From: Phymorhynchus buccinoides
Taxonomy: Eukaryota > Mollusca > Gastropoda > Neogastropoda > Raphitomidae
Assembly (NCBI GenBank): GCA_017654935.2
Contig: CM065698.1
Coordinates: 37,020,369-37,084,368, forward strand
DNA length: 64,000 nt
Reading direction: 5' to 3'
The stretch's first letter is position 1. Each line of letters opens with the position of its first letter. The notes beneath the pieces were generated by a model. That model worked only from the letters and a program-made list of their open reading frames with translations. It was not told where the DNA came from and searched no databases. Of this stretch, positions 51,825 to 62,537 are shown one piece after another. A program made the position numbers and the translations under genes.

Positions 51825-53147
51825 AATCCTTGTAAATATACCGAGCTTGCTAGAGCCCTTCGTAGTATAAAAAAGGTAAATAAAGCAACAGGAGGTGATA
51901 TCATCTCCTACAAGATAATCAAACAATTACCCCTAAATTATTTACAAATTTTACATGGATTCTACTCCAGATGTTGGGAGGGGGGGGAAATTCCACAAGC
52001 TTGGAAAGAGGCCCAAGTAATAGGGATCCCTAAACCCGGAAAACCGAAGAGGGATCCCAAAAGTTACCGGCCTATCTCCCTCACCCCTCATCTGGGTAAA
52101 GTTTATGAAAGAATCGTGAGAACACGATTAGATTACTTTTTACAAAAAAATAACATTTTGCCCCCTTTCCAGGCAGGTTTTCGAAAAAATCGATCCTGTA
52201 TGGAACAAGTAGTTAAATTGACCTCCCATGTCAAAAAAGCGTTTAATCGCCGTAGAATTATATTGTCTACGTTTTTTGACATTAAAGGGGCGTACGACTC
52301 AGTTTGGCATGGGAGGTTACTTCAAAAAATTAGCAGGCTCGGTATAGCGGGCAACACGTTTAATTTTATCAAAGCCTTTTTAGAGAATAGAAAGATGAGA
52401 GTTAACGTGGGACAGTCCCTGTCCAGAGTTTACACCTTGGACATGGGCGTCCCACAGGGGAGCATGATCGCACCAACTCTGTTTAACATCATGCTCCACG
52501 ACATACAGAACATACCATTGGGAAAATCAAAAATTTCTATGTATGCCGATGATATCGCGATATGGACACCCCCAAATACGAAAAAATACTTATTAATGCA
52601 TAAAGAACACCAACGCCATATAACAGCTATAGCAACGTACCTCCAGGATAATGGCTTTTCATTGTCACAGGACAAATGCGAATTTATGGTCTTTTCTAAC
52701 AAAAGAGACAAAACTGATTTCACAATAGACATACTAGGAACGGAAAAAAAACAGAGCACAAAAGTTAAATTCTTGGGAGTCATTCTTACTCCTACGTTAA
52801 ATTGGACACCACACATTGAACACACAGCAAAAAAAGCTTCGCAAGCCTTGAATTTTATCAAAGTAATATCTAAAGAAAGATGGGCTAAGGACCCAAAATT
52901 CTTGGTTAACCTGGTTAGGGCCCTGGTGCGCAGCCGATTGACCTACGGAATGGAAGCCTTTCACTCGTTAACGAAAAGTCAGTTTTTAAAACTACAAGCT
53001 ATAGAGACTAAGGCACTTAAAATTGCACTCGGTGTCCCTGTGTACGGAGTAAACAAGTTAGTGTACAGGGACATCGGGTGGCTGCCATTAGAGAACTTGA
53101 TGAAGGGTAAACTGTGCCAATTTTCTAATACGCTGGTATGCAGCTAA
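51825..53147 (+). pseudogene. LINE reverse transcriptase segment (ends at frameshift)
   Basis: Open frame from at least 51825; the first Met is at 52116, but homology starts upstream, so that Met is not a true start. Seen in order: P-K-P-G-K and Y-R-P-I-S-L (template-binding region), F-D-I-K-G-A-Y-D-S-V-W (motif A; Asp at residues 55 and 61 from the Met), G-V-P-Q-G-S (motif B, residues 111-116), Y-A-D-D (motif C, residues 143-146, the catalytic pair) and K-F-L-G-V (motif E region). The frame meets TAA at 53145, where the next frame continues the protein without a gap, so a single-base indel separates it from the RNase H part. Confidence 0.88.
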
Positions 53148-54282
53148 AACAGAATCATTTAAAGAATTCAAAATGAATATGATAGATCCTTTTTTGAATT
53201 ATGAGACCAAAAAGAAAAAAAATCCCACAGCAAGTGATAAGAACACCAATATTATACATTTCTCTGCTAATTTGTTTAAAGAGGCAAGCCTGGACTTGCA
53301 GGATGTCTCACTACACCCTTCGGCGTGCTTTCCCCCATGGGAAAGAGAAGAAATCCAATATGATACAACTTTAAATAGCAAATTTTCGAAAGAAGAGGTC
53401 AATCTAATAAGCACAGCAGCTAAAGAAAAAATTAAAGCAGCTAAATATTATTTACAAATTTATACTGATGGTTCTAAAATTGACCATAAGGTGGGGTGTG
53501 CTTTTACCATCCCCACCTTAGAAATAACAAAATCCTTTCAATTAAACGACCATCTTTCAATTTTCAGTGCCGAGTTATGGGCAATACTCGAAGTATGCTC
53601 TTTCTTAAACAATCTAACTAATCCCCCAATAAATGTAGTTATCTACACTGACTCACTATCCTCCATCCAGGCCCTTCAGGGAGAAACAAACAACAGACTG
53701 GAAATTATAAATGAAATTAGAATATTGACACATCAAATCATACTCAAGGGAACTTCAATAGTCATAACCTGGATACCCTCCCATTGTGGGATATTGGGCA
53801 ATGACCGAGCCGATAGGGCGGCCAAAAATGCCGCTGAAGAAAGATCGGGTACCCTAATTAACATTAAATTATCTATAAAAGAATCCAAAAGTAAATTAAA
53901 AAGAGCAGCATTCCAAGAGTGGAGCAGAGAGCTAGAAATCTATGCCAAAGCCCACTCTTGGGATCACATAATAGTCAAAGGCGGCCTTTTTCTGCCTATC
54001 AAACCATACTTACAATCATTAATTTTCAGATTAAGAACCAGATCAAATCCATGTACATACATCGAGGTAAAATGTGAATGTGGGAAAACCCTCGACATAG
54101 AACATCTTTTTAATCCATGTGCAAATATTATAAAAGAACTAATTCCACTTATTCAAAAACTTAAAATATACAATATAACGTACTCTAAACTAATAATACA
54201 TAAACATATAACAGAAGGGTGGGCCCCTTTGGTCTGGCTGGCCGAAGCCTTAGTCAAAACTTCCTTTGGTCAGCATTTCTGA
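53120..54282 (+). pseudogene. LINE RNase H and C-terminal Cys/His segment
   Basis: Continuation in the next frame; the first Met is at 53173. RNase H motifs with their acidic residues, numbered from that Met: Y-T-D-G-S (Asp99), F-S-A-E-L-W-A (Glu134), Y-T-D-S (Asp160) and G-N-D-R-A-D-R-A-A (Asp211), preceded by W-I-P-S-H-C-G. All four catalytic acids are present. After it comes C-E-C-G-x6-H-x4-C, a small zinc-binding-like cluster common at the C-terminus of such elements. Stop at 54282. Confidence 0.88.
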
Positions 54283-55389
54283 TCAAGAAGGGAAACAAAA
54301 CAAAATAAGATTTAATTGTAAACTTTTAAATAAATGATTTTAATGACGGGAATAGGGTCCCTCCGGACAGCGGGCCGCGTACCTACCCACAGTCCATCCC
54401 CAAACCCATAAATTTTTTTTAGTTTTCCCTTTTTAACTTGCGGCATGTACTACACATGACCGGTAGGACTCTTTTGAATCCGAGTAAATTTTACTCCCTT
54501 TCCCCTAGTAGATGGGTGCGCGGCCCGACCTCCGGGGGGGTGCCTTCGTAGTCGCGAACGTTAAATTACGGTCAGGGTTATCCCAATAGGTCCCCCCCCA
54601 CTGTTTTGGCCGGAGAGGAGGGGGTCCCTCTACCTCCCTCCCTCCGACCTAAACAAGTAGGAATCGTTAACTATCCCCGTCATGAAGTACTAAGTTTTAA
54701 AATTTTGGTTTTAAAAATATCTTAAATATAGATGGTTTTTAATAAACTATGAAAATAACAAAATTTCTTTAAAATCTTAACAATTGGAGACTTGGGGTCC
54801 ACAGAGCAACTTTTTCTGCCCGGGCTCGGCCAAATTTGTTAGTGCCTTTCTTTTTTGAGTCTGTGGTAGAAATAAGTCTGTAAATATTTTTTCTTGGGAC
54901 CCCAGTCTATCTACTTTTCATACAATTTTTTCTCACTATGTGAGAAATTGATTGATATATTCTTTTTAAACACTGTATAAATAGTTGTCCACTTGTAGTG
55001 GTAACTTTTTAACAACGAGAATTTTTCATTAAAATAAAGTCTAATAAGACACAAATATGTAAATATCGTTGTTTGACCTTCATTGAAATTTTTTAACATT
55101 TTCATTAAATACTTGTTCTTTTAAAATCATAGTGGTCCTGAAGTTTTAATCATTAGGCTCTCGCCAGGAGGGGTACAGCTCTAAAATATAATTTTAATCA
55201 TTCATTTTTATCTAAAAAGTCAAGTTTTAACTAGACAGTAGTCTCGTACGGGCCATGGCTCATAAAATGTAAAAAACCTTGACCTTTATTCAAGAGATAA
55301 ACAATTATAAATAGTAAAACAAATATCTAAAGTAAAATAAAAATATTTTTTTTCTCTTCCCCTCCCCCCCCTTTCCAAATAACTAAAAA
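54283..55389 (+). other. AT-rich sequence downstream of the LINE (probable 3' UTR in part)
   Basis: No open frame or domain. GC-rich and C-run patches (54360-54660) give way to A/T-rich DNA. No clear poly-A tail or target duplication was found. Confidence 0.4.
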
Positions 55390-56449
55390 TAGATCGTAAT
55401 GTCCCATATGGCTTCAGCCGAGAGGACGATAAACATAATTAATTGTATATATAATTGTACTTCCTTGTCAATTTTTGTATGTGGGTTGTTCATTAAACAC
55501 TGGCAACGGGTCCATAAAGCAGGAACAAAAGGCATGGACACTACACATTGACCTAAATATAGAATCCGTGCAAAAGGTCAGGTCACGGACTTCAAACTTT
55601 TGCATTCCTATGAAGAATACCTCTCCTCTTTGCATGCACAGTTCCAGCTCTCTACGCCAGGTTTAAAGGTCATTTTGTTAGCTTCTTTGAGGCAATGGTC
55701 AGAGCTGTGATTTTGAGCTTTTTGCGAGGGTCTACGTGCCAAGAATGTTTCGTCCAGCCCCTTCAAAATATATTCAAACTGGGTTCCCGCTGTGATAACT
55801 GATCATGAATGTATATGGTTATATGGGTCTAACGCCAACAGTTTTGTAATTATGGGCACCTTTATCTGGACAGACTGTCATCATGTAACAGCTTCAAGGT
55901 CGAATGTAAAGGTCAAGTGGCTTTTAAATGTCTCCAACTGCATTCCTTAGATCATGGTGATCAAGAATATATATATAATTTTTTTTATATGGTTCCGTGG
56001 GTGTAAACCCATTGTGGTGTCCAAACTACAGCCACAGTGTGAAAAAAAGGTTCAAAAGTCAAGGTCAAGGTCATTAGGATAATCAATACTTTGCACCACA
56101 CATGACCTTTGGTCATTTCTACAAACCTGCCAACTTTGAAGCCTGTAGCTGAAAACAAATGTTAAAGATAATGTGTCCAAAACACCAATCTGACCCCTCC
56201 AAGGTCTATAACCTTGATCGGTATCCAACATTCCAAAACATCATTATTCAATGCACCCCTGTCCTAAGTTTAAAGATTGTAACTGTAAGTCCAACAATAT
56301 GAAAGTTATGGTCTCAAGAAGAAATGTTGGTTTTCAAGGTCAAACTTCAAGGTCAAGGTCAGCACATTATATATTTTTTCCATTGGATCATTCCTACACT
56401 GTGATACACCACCAAGCAAACTTTGAAGCCATTCTGTCCACTGGTCGTT
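55390..56449. repeat. Diverged AAGGTCA-type repeat region
   Basis: Multiple AAGGTCA motifs (55576, 55900, 56060-56072, 56335-56360) among diverged sequence like that in intron 3 (17930-18395). A partial reversed family B core (ATGTCCCATATGGC) lies at 55400. Not coding. Confidence 0.55.
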
Positions 56450-56572
56450 CCTGGTATTGCAGTACCCCCAGGACTCTACTCCAGGATCGTCCCACTATCT
56501 TTATAGTTATATATATTTAATGTCCCATAATATATGTGCCTGTTCCAGGCCGGTGGACGTTAAACGAATTTT
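56450..56572 (-). repeat. Dispersed repeat family B, reverse copy
   Basis: Reverse complement of the family B body, including the complement of ATATGGGACATTA and of AACGTCC-CCGGCCTGGAACAGG. Fairly complete. Confidence 0.65.
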
Positions 56573-57081
56573 CACTCTGTCCACTGGTTCATGAGATACA
56601 TTAAATATATAGCACAAAGAAGGAAATTTTGTTTTGTGAGTCTTCCTTGGCGGAGGTTTGCAACTGGCGGTTCAAAATTCAGGATCTGAATAGGTTGTGA
56701 CATAATGATCAAGAATATATAAATAAATAGGGTTCTTTAAACATGAGACTATAATTTCCGTCCACAATTCTTGCATAGATTTAGAATATGAGGGTATTGT
56801 GATTAACCTCTGCAAGTAGTCTTACATTATTTCTGTTTTGTACTTCTTTGGCATGTGAGTCACTGCGTTTCTTGAGAGGAACTGACCAAGAAAAACAGAA
56901 TGACCCAATCTTGGATACTTTTGCTACTACAAAATTGCCCAAGTCAGACTTAGACATTTGTGCAATAAGCGTGACGACATAATTGTTCACCTTCGTCATT
57001 GTCAGTACGGTGAATTACACGTTCCATAAAGTTGTAAGAGATGCGATGGTGTAATAACTTAGGCCTAAGTAGGCTACCTCT
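56573..57081. other. Noncoding sequence
   Basis: No gene or clear repeat; short AT-rich open frames only. CTTGGCGGAGGTTTGCAACT near 56647 resembles GACGGAGGTTTGCAACAA near 16820, a small shared repeat core. Confidence 0.4.
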
Positions 57082-57873
57082 AAGTTGCGTTGTAGTAGTG
57101 TTTTTTTCGGTTCTGGACCGACTCCTACCCAGAGTGTGTGGCTGTGGGCTCAATGGGAAGGCTAACACCACACAGTTGAGTTTCATCCGCTTAACGGATG
57201 CGATTCTGGGAGTGTTGCTCTAATTTCAAGACCAACACGTCACTGCAGGTGTCTGTAGTTCGCCGGGATATATCATTATGAAAGGAAGCGTAGAATACAG
57301 CCCTGTCATGCAGTCTCAGACCAATATGGAACTCCATAGCATCATCATATAGTTATCCGTCTCATTTCCATCAATCATTAAAAAATAAAAAATAAAGTAT
57401 CAAATTCTGTGGCTTTGCAAGCCCTGCTCTCATGGTTACCTCAGTTTCGTTTTCTGATCCAGTCTATGCCTTGGTGCGTTCGGGTCAAAGTCATGGGGAT
57501 CAGTGTGTTCTGGGGAGCTGTCGGTGGACGGTCGTGGTGGCGCCCTCGGAGGAGGACCTCACTCACGCTGGCTCCGCGACTAAAAGAATAGTGTCGTCAG
57601 TAGGGGGCTTAGTAGGTGTTATGAACAGGCTCTACTGAACTCCACCGAAGTGACTCAGCAGCAGTGCAGTGTCTCCTCGGTTGATTGCCTCCTGACGGCC
57701 TAACATAGATTAGCTCCCCTTGGACTACTGGTCTCTGATTCTGCGACCTGAACGTGCGGAGGTGTGGCTGCGAGTTGGGACTCGGAATGGGTGGCGTGGG
57801 AGCAACGCCACTGTACGGCCCAGAAGATGGGACAGCAAAAAAACAAAAACAAAAAAAAGTTGCGTTGTAGTAG
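57082..57873 (+). mobile_element. 758-bp retroposon with perfect 17-bp target-site duplication
   Basis: The 17-mer AAGTTGCGTTGTAGTAG occurs at 57082-57098 and 57857-57873. The DNA between (57099-57856) ends in an A-rich tail (A runs broken by single C, about 57836-57856). That is the hallmark of LINE-machinery insertion of a transcript. The interior is GC-richer than its surroundings and has no long ORF (frames of 60-80 codons at most) and no recognised family. It may be a SINE-like element or a processed noncoding transcript. Confidence 0.82.
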
Positions 57874-57907
57874 GCCTACAGTATGATCAGCTTTGGCCGG
57901 TCAGTCA

Positions 57908-57955
57908 GTGTGTGGTGTGGTGTGGTGTGGTGTGGTGTGTTGTGTGTGTGTGTGC
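57908..57955 (+). repeat. (GTGTG/GT)n microsatellite
   Basis: A run of GTGTG pentamer-like units turning into GT repeats, about 35 bp after the retroposon's second target duplication. Confidence 0.9.
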
Positions 57956-58437
57956 CAAAAAATAAAATCTTGAGACAGCACACATCATTTTTGATTCAAG
58001 ACGTAAAGAAGTCAAAACTTCTTGTTTCAAATTTTAAAACATTTATTAAAAAGATCAATTCCATTTTCATATCCCACGCATGGAACACACTCACACACAC
58101 CTACACACACAAACATTTAAAAATACGCATACAGTATCTGCAAATTCACTACACAAATAGGAAAAATTACGCTTTTCCAATCACCAAAGCCACTTGACAA
58201 ACCTACACTAATTATAAAAGTCACTGTCTATCTTGTCTGTCTGTCTGTTTATGGTCTGTCTAGTTTGGGATGCAGCGAGCAAGCAGAAAGGTGGCTGTAT
58301 GCGGAGTAGAAGCGTGAGCTCGATGTGGCACATTCACACTAACAAAGCAAGTCAGCGGATCACTAGTAACATATTTTACTGCTTACAAGTTGATATATTT
58401 TCCAGACTGAAACCCCTGGGCCTTAACAGGACTTACT
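57956..58437. other. Noncoding sequence
   Basis: A/T-rich with a short CA-rich part (58088-58112) and a CTGT repeat (58236-58248). No gene recognised. Confidence 0.4.
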
Positions 58438-58925
58438 TCTTCTTCTTCTGTGTTCCCAGGCCATATGGCCATAACGGGTAAGCTATGTATGTGTCCGGTT
58501 TTCAGTTTTCACTGGTCTCCCTGCTGCTGTGCACAGCCGACACATTCCGATTTCGGAGGAGTTCAAAGGGAAAAAAATTATTTGGAAGATTTTTTTTTTT
58601 TTAAAGGCAGGAGAATGGGTCAATAAGCTGTTGTCTTACCCTGGCTTAAAGACTCCAGGGATCATCCCAACAGCCGAAGCACTTGAACACTATGGTAGAA
58701 ATGCAACAGCTAGGGACGAGAACATTACGTGTGTGACCGTTTTCGATTACCCCACCACGTGGGCAGCCACACTCTGACTTCGGAGTCAGAAGTCAGAAAG
58801 ATGGTAGGATAACAGAAAGCTAAGGAAAAAGGCAGTCAAAGAGAGTGGCAGATTACAAGCACATAACTTCCAGAAGGTGGGGGAACTATTTATACGAAAG
58901 ACCCCCCGTATCCCCATGGGGAGAA
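58438..58925 (-). repeat. Dispersed repeat family C, longest copy (reverse)
   Basis: Reverse orientation: starts at the (CTT)n tail (58438-58451) and ends near GTATCCCCATGGGGA (58909). It contains about 170 bp (58622-58795) absent from the two intronic copies, so those may be internally deleted or this copy carries an insertion. That extra part includes an inverted TCTGACTTCGGAGTCAGAAG motif. Confidence 0.7.
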
Positions 58926-60016
58926 TAGGACTTACAATTTAGCAAGAAACAATAATAACAAAATAAGAACTTTCTGTAAAATGGACCTCACAATAAGGTG
59001 CACCCAACAGTCCGAACAAGGTGGTAGTTCATTTTGATTGAAAAGGTTGGCACAACTTTTATTCTTCTACCACTTTTTAAGCCCTCTGTGATGGTCTATT
59101 ATGTGGTGTGAATAATAATTGTCTATTTCTAAACAGGCTTCTGTTTCATAACAATGCAGATAGTTAGTTAACTGGGACTGTTTTATGCACTGATGCTGGC
59201 CAACAGTCATTTACCAATGCGTTAAATGTTCAAATGACCGTTAGTTGCTTCTTTTTTTAACAACAACAAAAAACATAACTAACGTTTATGAGGGGAGCCA
59301 CCAAAATCAAGGACTACTGAATCGAACTTCCACAGTTACACTGATTAAACAAAAACTTTAGTCTGACAAATCAAAAGATGGAACCAATAAGTCATTTTCT
59401 TACTGCTAACAACTATGCATAGCTACTAACTTTTCCAATGCAAGGTTTTGACAGACCACCAAGATATGACATTTTCAAGAAACAGCGCATGCCCAGTCTC
59501 TGGTTGCATGTACAATTATGCCCCTCCCCCTTCCCTCTCTACCTTCTTTCTCCCTCCCCTACTCCCTCTCCATTTCTCTTCCCCTAAAACAAATCACCAA
59601 CATACACATGGGTGCAACTACACAAAATGAAAAAAAAACCCTGAAAGGCTGGGGTCCAGGGGTAATGTCCCCCTGCAGCTGAAGAAAAAAATTGATTTAT
59701 GAAGGTATTTTAGTTTGCTTTTTCCCCAATTTATACAAATGCTTATTTTAAAGTGTTTGAAAAATACAGTAGACACACAAAGACCTTGTTTGGCAAATAA
59801 AAAAAAAAAGAGCTTCCTTTTCTGGTAAAATTCCAAAATAGGAAATCCTGGTAAAATTCCAAAACAGGAAATCCTTGCATACCATGCAAAAAAGATTAAC
59901 GTTTTGAATTCACAACAGTGTTTTAAGATCTAGGCTAAAAAAAAGTTGCTGGAATTGAACAAAAGACTACAGCCAAGTAATTCTTTGACCTATGATTTTT
60001 GTTAAACAAAAAAAAT
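58926..60016. other. Noncoding sequence with a small tandem repeat
   Basis: No gene recognised. A C/T-rich stretch lies at 59520-59590, and a roughly 27-bp unit containing GGTAAAATTCCAAAA is repeated twice at 59822-59875. Confidence 0.45.
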
Positions 60017-60156
60017 TACCGTATTTTTCTGCGCACACCCCCAAATTTCAGATTTTGTTACTATATTTTCTTACTATATTTCATTAGTCACATTATAAGG
60101 TGCAGGGGTCTGAGTCTTGGAAAAAAGCATCGCCTTACAGTCCGAAAAATATGGTA
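60017..60156. mobile_element. 140-bp MITE with TACCGTATTTTTC ends
   Basis: Left end TACCGTATTTTTCTGCG; right end CCGAAAAATATGGTA is its imperfect reverse complement. TA borders fit a Tc1/mariner-type target duplication. No coding capacity. Confidence 0.65.
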
Positions 60157-60224
60157 CCTGTGACATCCTGTGACAAGAAAAATTCTGGACGGTGACTCTT
60201 CTTCAGTTGATTCATTTCTTTGAT

Positions 60225-61245
60225 CTCAATTTTCATCTCGTCTTTAATAAACAGGAACATTGACTTAATTGTAACATTTTTACAAAAAAAATTCTTGATA
60301 ACCTGGAACATCTACTTTAATTGTCACATTTGAAAAAAAATCTTCTTTCATAACCTGGAACATCTATTTCAATTGTCACATTTAAAAAAAAAATATTTCA
60401 TAAGCAGGAACATCTACTTCAATGGTCAACCTATGGCGATATTTTTCACGCCAGAGGGCAGTCAATGCACTAGGAGCTTATCACGCGATTTTCTTACTTG
60501 GGCGTAGTGAGAGAGAGAGTGATGGTAGGACCACTCACTGTCTCTCTCTCTTTCTTTATCCCCAACTAATAATATAGAGAGGATTAGCCCCACACGAGCA
60601 TCATGCCCTCTGGCGTGAGAAAAATCGCACTAAGTCTCTCATTAGACACATTTTAAAAAATCTTTCACAACCTGGAACATCTACTTCAATTAAACACATT
60701 TAAAACAATCTTCTTTCACATCTACTTCAATTGTCACATTTAAAAAATATCTTCTTTCACCTTTCTCAAGCAGGAACATCTTCAATTGTCACATTTAAAA
60801 AAAATCTTCTTTCACAAGCAGGAACATCTATTTCAATGTTCTTTCATAACCTGGAACATCTACTTCAAGTGTCACAATTTTTAAAATCTTCTTTCACAAG
60901 CAGGAACATCTATTTCAATGTTCTTTCATAACCTGGAACATCTACTTCAATTAAACACATTTAAAACAATCTTCTTTCACAAGCAGGAACATCTATTTCA
61001 ATGTTCTTTCATAACCTGGAACATCTACTTCAAGTGTCACAATTTTTAAAATCTTCTTTCACAAGCAGGAACATCTATTTCAAATGTCTTTTTTATCTTC
61101 TTTCATAACCTGGAACATCTACTTCAAGTGTCACAGCATTAATTTTTTGTCATCTCTTCTTAGATAAACAGGATCATCTAAATTAATCATCACAGTATTT
61201 TTCATCTCTCCTTTGATAATCAGGAACATCTACTTTAATTGTCAC
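60225..61245. repeat. Degenerate minisatellite of about 50-bp units
   Basis: Repeated blocks built around CTGGAACATCTACTTCAA, or the variant GCAGGAACATCTATTTCAA, followed by TTGTCACATTTAAAA and TCTTCTTTCA. About 17 recognisable units, with two unit types alternating between 60830 and 61110 (a higher-order unit of roughly 100 bp). Interrupted by a MITE at 60436-60628. On the minus strand the core reads V-D-V-P-G-Y, but stops break it, so coding is unlikely. Confidence 0.85.
60436..60628. mobile_element. 193-bp MITE, family D, inside the minisatellite
   Basis: Terminal inverted repeats of about 25 bp: GCGATATTTTTCACGCCAGA at the left and TCTGGCGTGAGAAAAATCGC at the right. An internal inverted pair GTGAGAGAGAGAGTGA/CACTCACTGTCTCTCTC forms a second hairpin. 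Inserted in a unit of the minisatellite. Target duplication is unclear (CTAT/CTAA). Confidence 0.8.
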
Positions 61246-62452
61246 AGCAGTAAAAGTTGGAATAATTGATGTAACTGGGGTGATGGTAGCAGCATTGGAA
61301 GCAGCGGCAACGGTTGGAAACTAAGAGCCTGCTCCTTCTTTGCTTCCACTTGCTGGGTGCCAGACATGTGAACATCGTTGTCCACTACAGACTTGGTTGA
61401 GTGAACTCTTTGCTTCTCTTGCTCTTGAATTCAGTGACTGGTCAAACTGCAAACAAAAAGTAAATAACACATGAACATACCTAAGTACCACAGATCAAGG
61501 CAATATTTGTATACGACCTCTGTTATTTTACAACATTACTTTGCTAGGCTGTTATACTTGTCCAAAAACAAAACGTGTGTGCTTGCCATTATAAAGGCAA
61601 GCTGGGAAAGGGAAGGAGGCAAGCAATTGTTGTGTTTATAAGTTTGTTTGTCTTTGTAAGGTGTCTGTGGATCGTAGGGCCCACGACCCATGGACGTATA
61701 CCTTTCATTACGTTTGTATTTATGGTCTGTGTCTGTCTGTCTGTCTGTGGCTTTTGTGTGTCTTTGGGATCCCATGCGCGTGCGTGTGTGTGTGAAGAGC
61801 TTGCTATATTTTTCATTTTCTTAGTTTGTTTTGTTCACTTATATTTTAAATGTGAAATTGTCACTTTTATTTAATTTTTGCGCAAATAGTTCTTCTTTAC
61901 TGAGTTTTTGACAAGCCTTCTGCGTAAATAGTTTTGAAGTTTACATTATTAAATTGTGATTGGTCTAGCCACTTTTAGCCGGAAATGAAAGTGGGCAGAC
62001 GAGCGAGTGAGCGAATTTGGTCGTCAGACATTCGTCGAGCAGGGTTCAATGTCGCACACTACTTTAGCATTGCTGCAAAAATACAAGTTTACAGTGTAGT
62101 GATGGAAGACTGTGTTGTTGACACATGCAAACAGCCTGTGTTTTGGTGTTTAGTAGTTAGTTCGGCCAAAAAGATTTCACTGTGCTGGCGTGTCTGGGTT
62201 TAGCAGCAGGAGTTAGCGTTAAGAGTCACTGGCATACCACAGACAAACTCTGAATGTTTGAATAGTTGACAGTAGTTTAATTCAAAACTTGCTGTGACGT
62301 CTGTTACCAATTCAAGCCGTGAAATCTGTAAAACAAACAAAGAACAATAATAACTAAAAGGCCTGACCAACAACTAAAACTTAGACAAGGAACATAATCA
62401 TATCATATGACAGACAATAGTAAACTCGGTTATAATTTAAAAAAAAAGAATT
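61246..62452. other. Noncoding sequence
   Basis: No convincing gene. A CTGT microsatellite (61727-61748) and a GT-rich patch (61769-61793) are present. A 42-codon minus frame after a good acceptor (61321-61446) was considered and not called. Confidence 0.4.
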
Positions 62453-62537
62453 AAAAACTGCTATAGTAAAGGAAAAGCCTTACTCCATTATCTACAAGCA
62501 TGGGAGCAAGGCTTTTCCTTTACAATAGCAGTTTTTT
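62453..62537. repeat. Hairpin with 34-bp arms
   Basis: The left arm AAAAACTGCTATAGTAAAGG... (62453-62486) and the right arm ending TTTACAATAGCAGTTTTT (62503-62537) pair with about two mismatches around a 16-bp loop. The loop contains the ATG (62500) of the next open frame. Could be a small foldback element or a regulatory hairpin. Confidence 0.85.

Larger units (their letters stand above)
51825..54282 (+). mobile_element. 5'-truncated non-LTR retrotransposon (LINE), RT-RNase H pol
   Basis: Reverse transcriptase then RNase H in the order of LINE ORF2 proteins of the RNase H-bearing clades (I-like), with a Cys/His cluster after RNase H. The endonuclease domain and ORF1 are missing: homology begins at the (CA)n boundary. 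One frameshift near 53110-53150 splits the frame; otherwise it is open, suggesting a recent copy. Sequence from 54283 to about 55380 is AT-rich and probably includes the 3' UTR; the true 3' end is not resolved. Clade is inferred from domain order. Confidence 0.88.

Noticed and set aside
60225..61245. Coding repeat on the minus strand (V-D-V-P-G-Y core)
   Set aside because: In-frame stops in most units and irregular unit length.
61321..61446. Minus-strand terminal exon after a TTTGTTTGCAG acceptor (41 residues and stop)
   Set aside because: Only one reading phase is open, it is short, resembles no family and has no partner exon; not distinguishable from chance.
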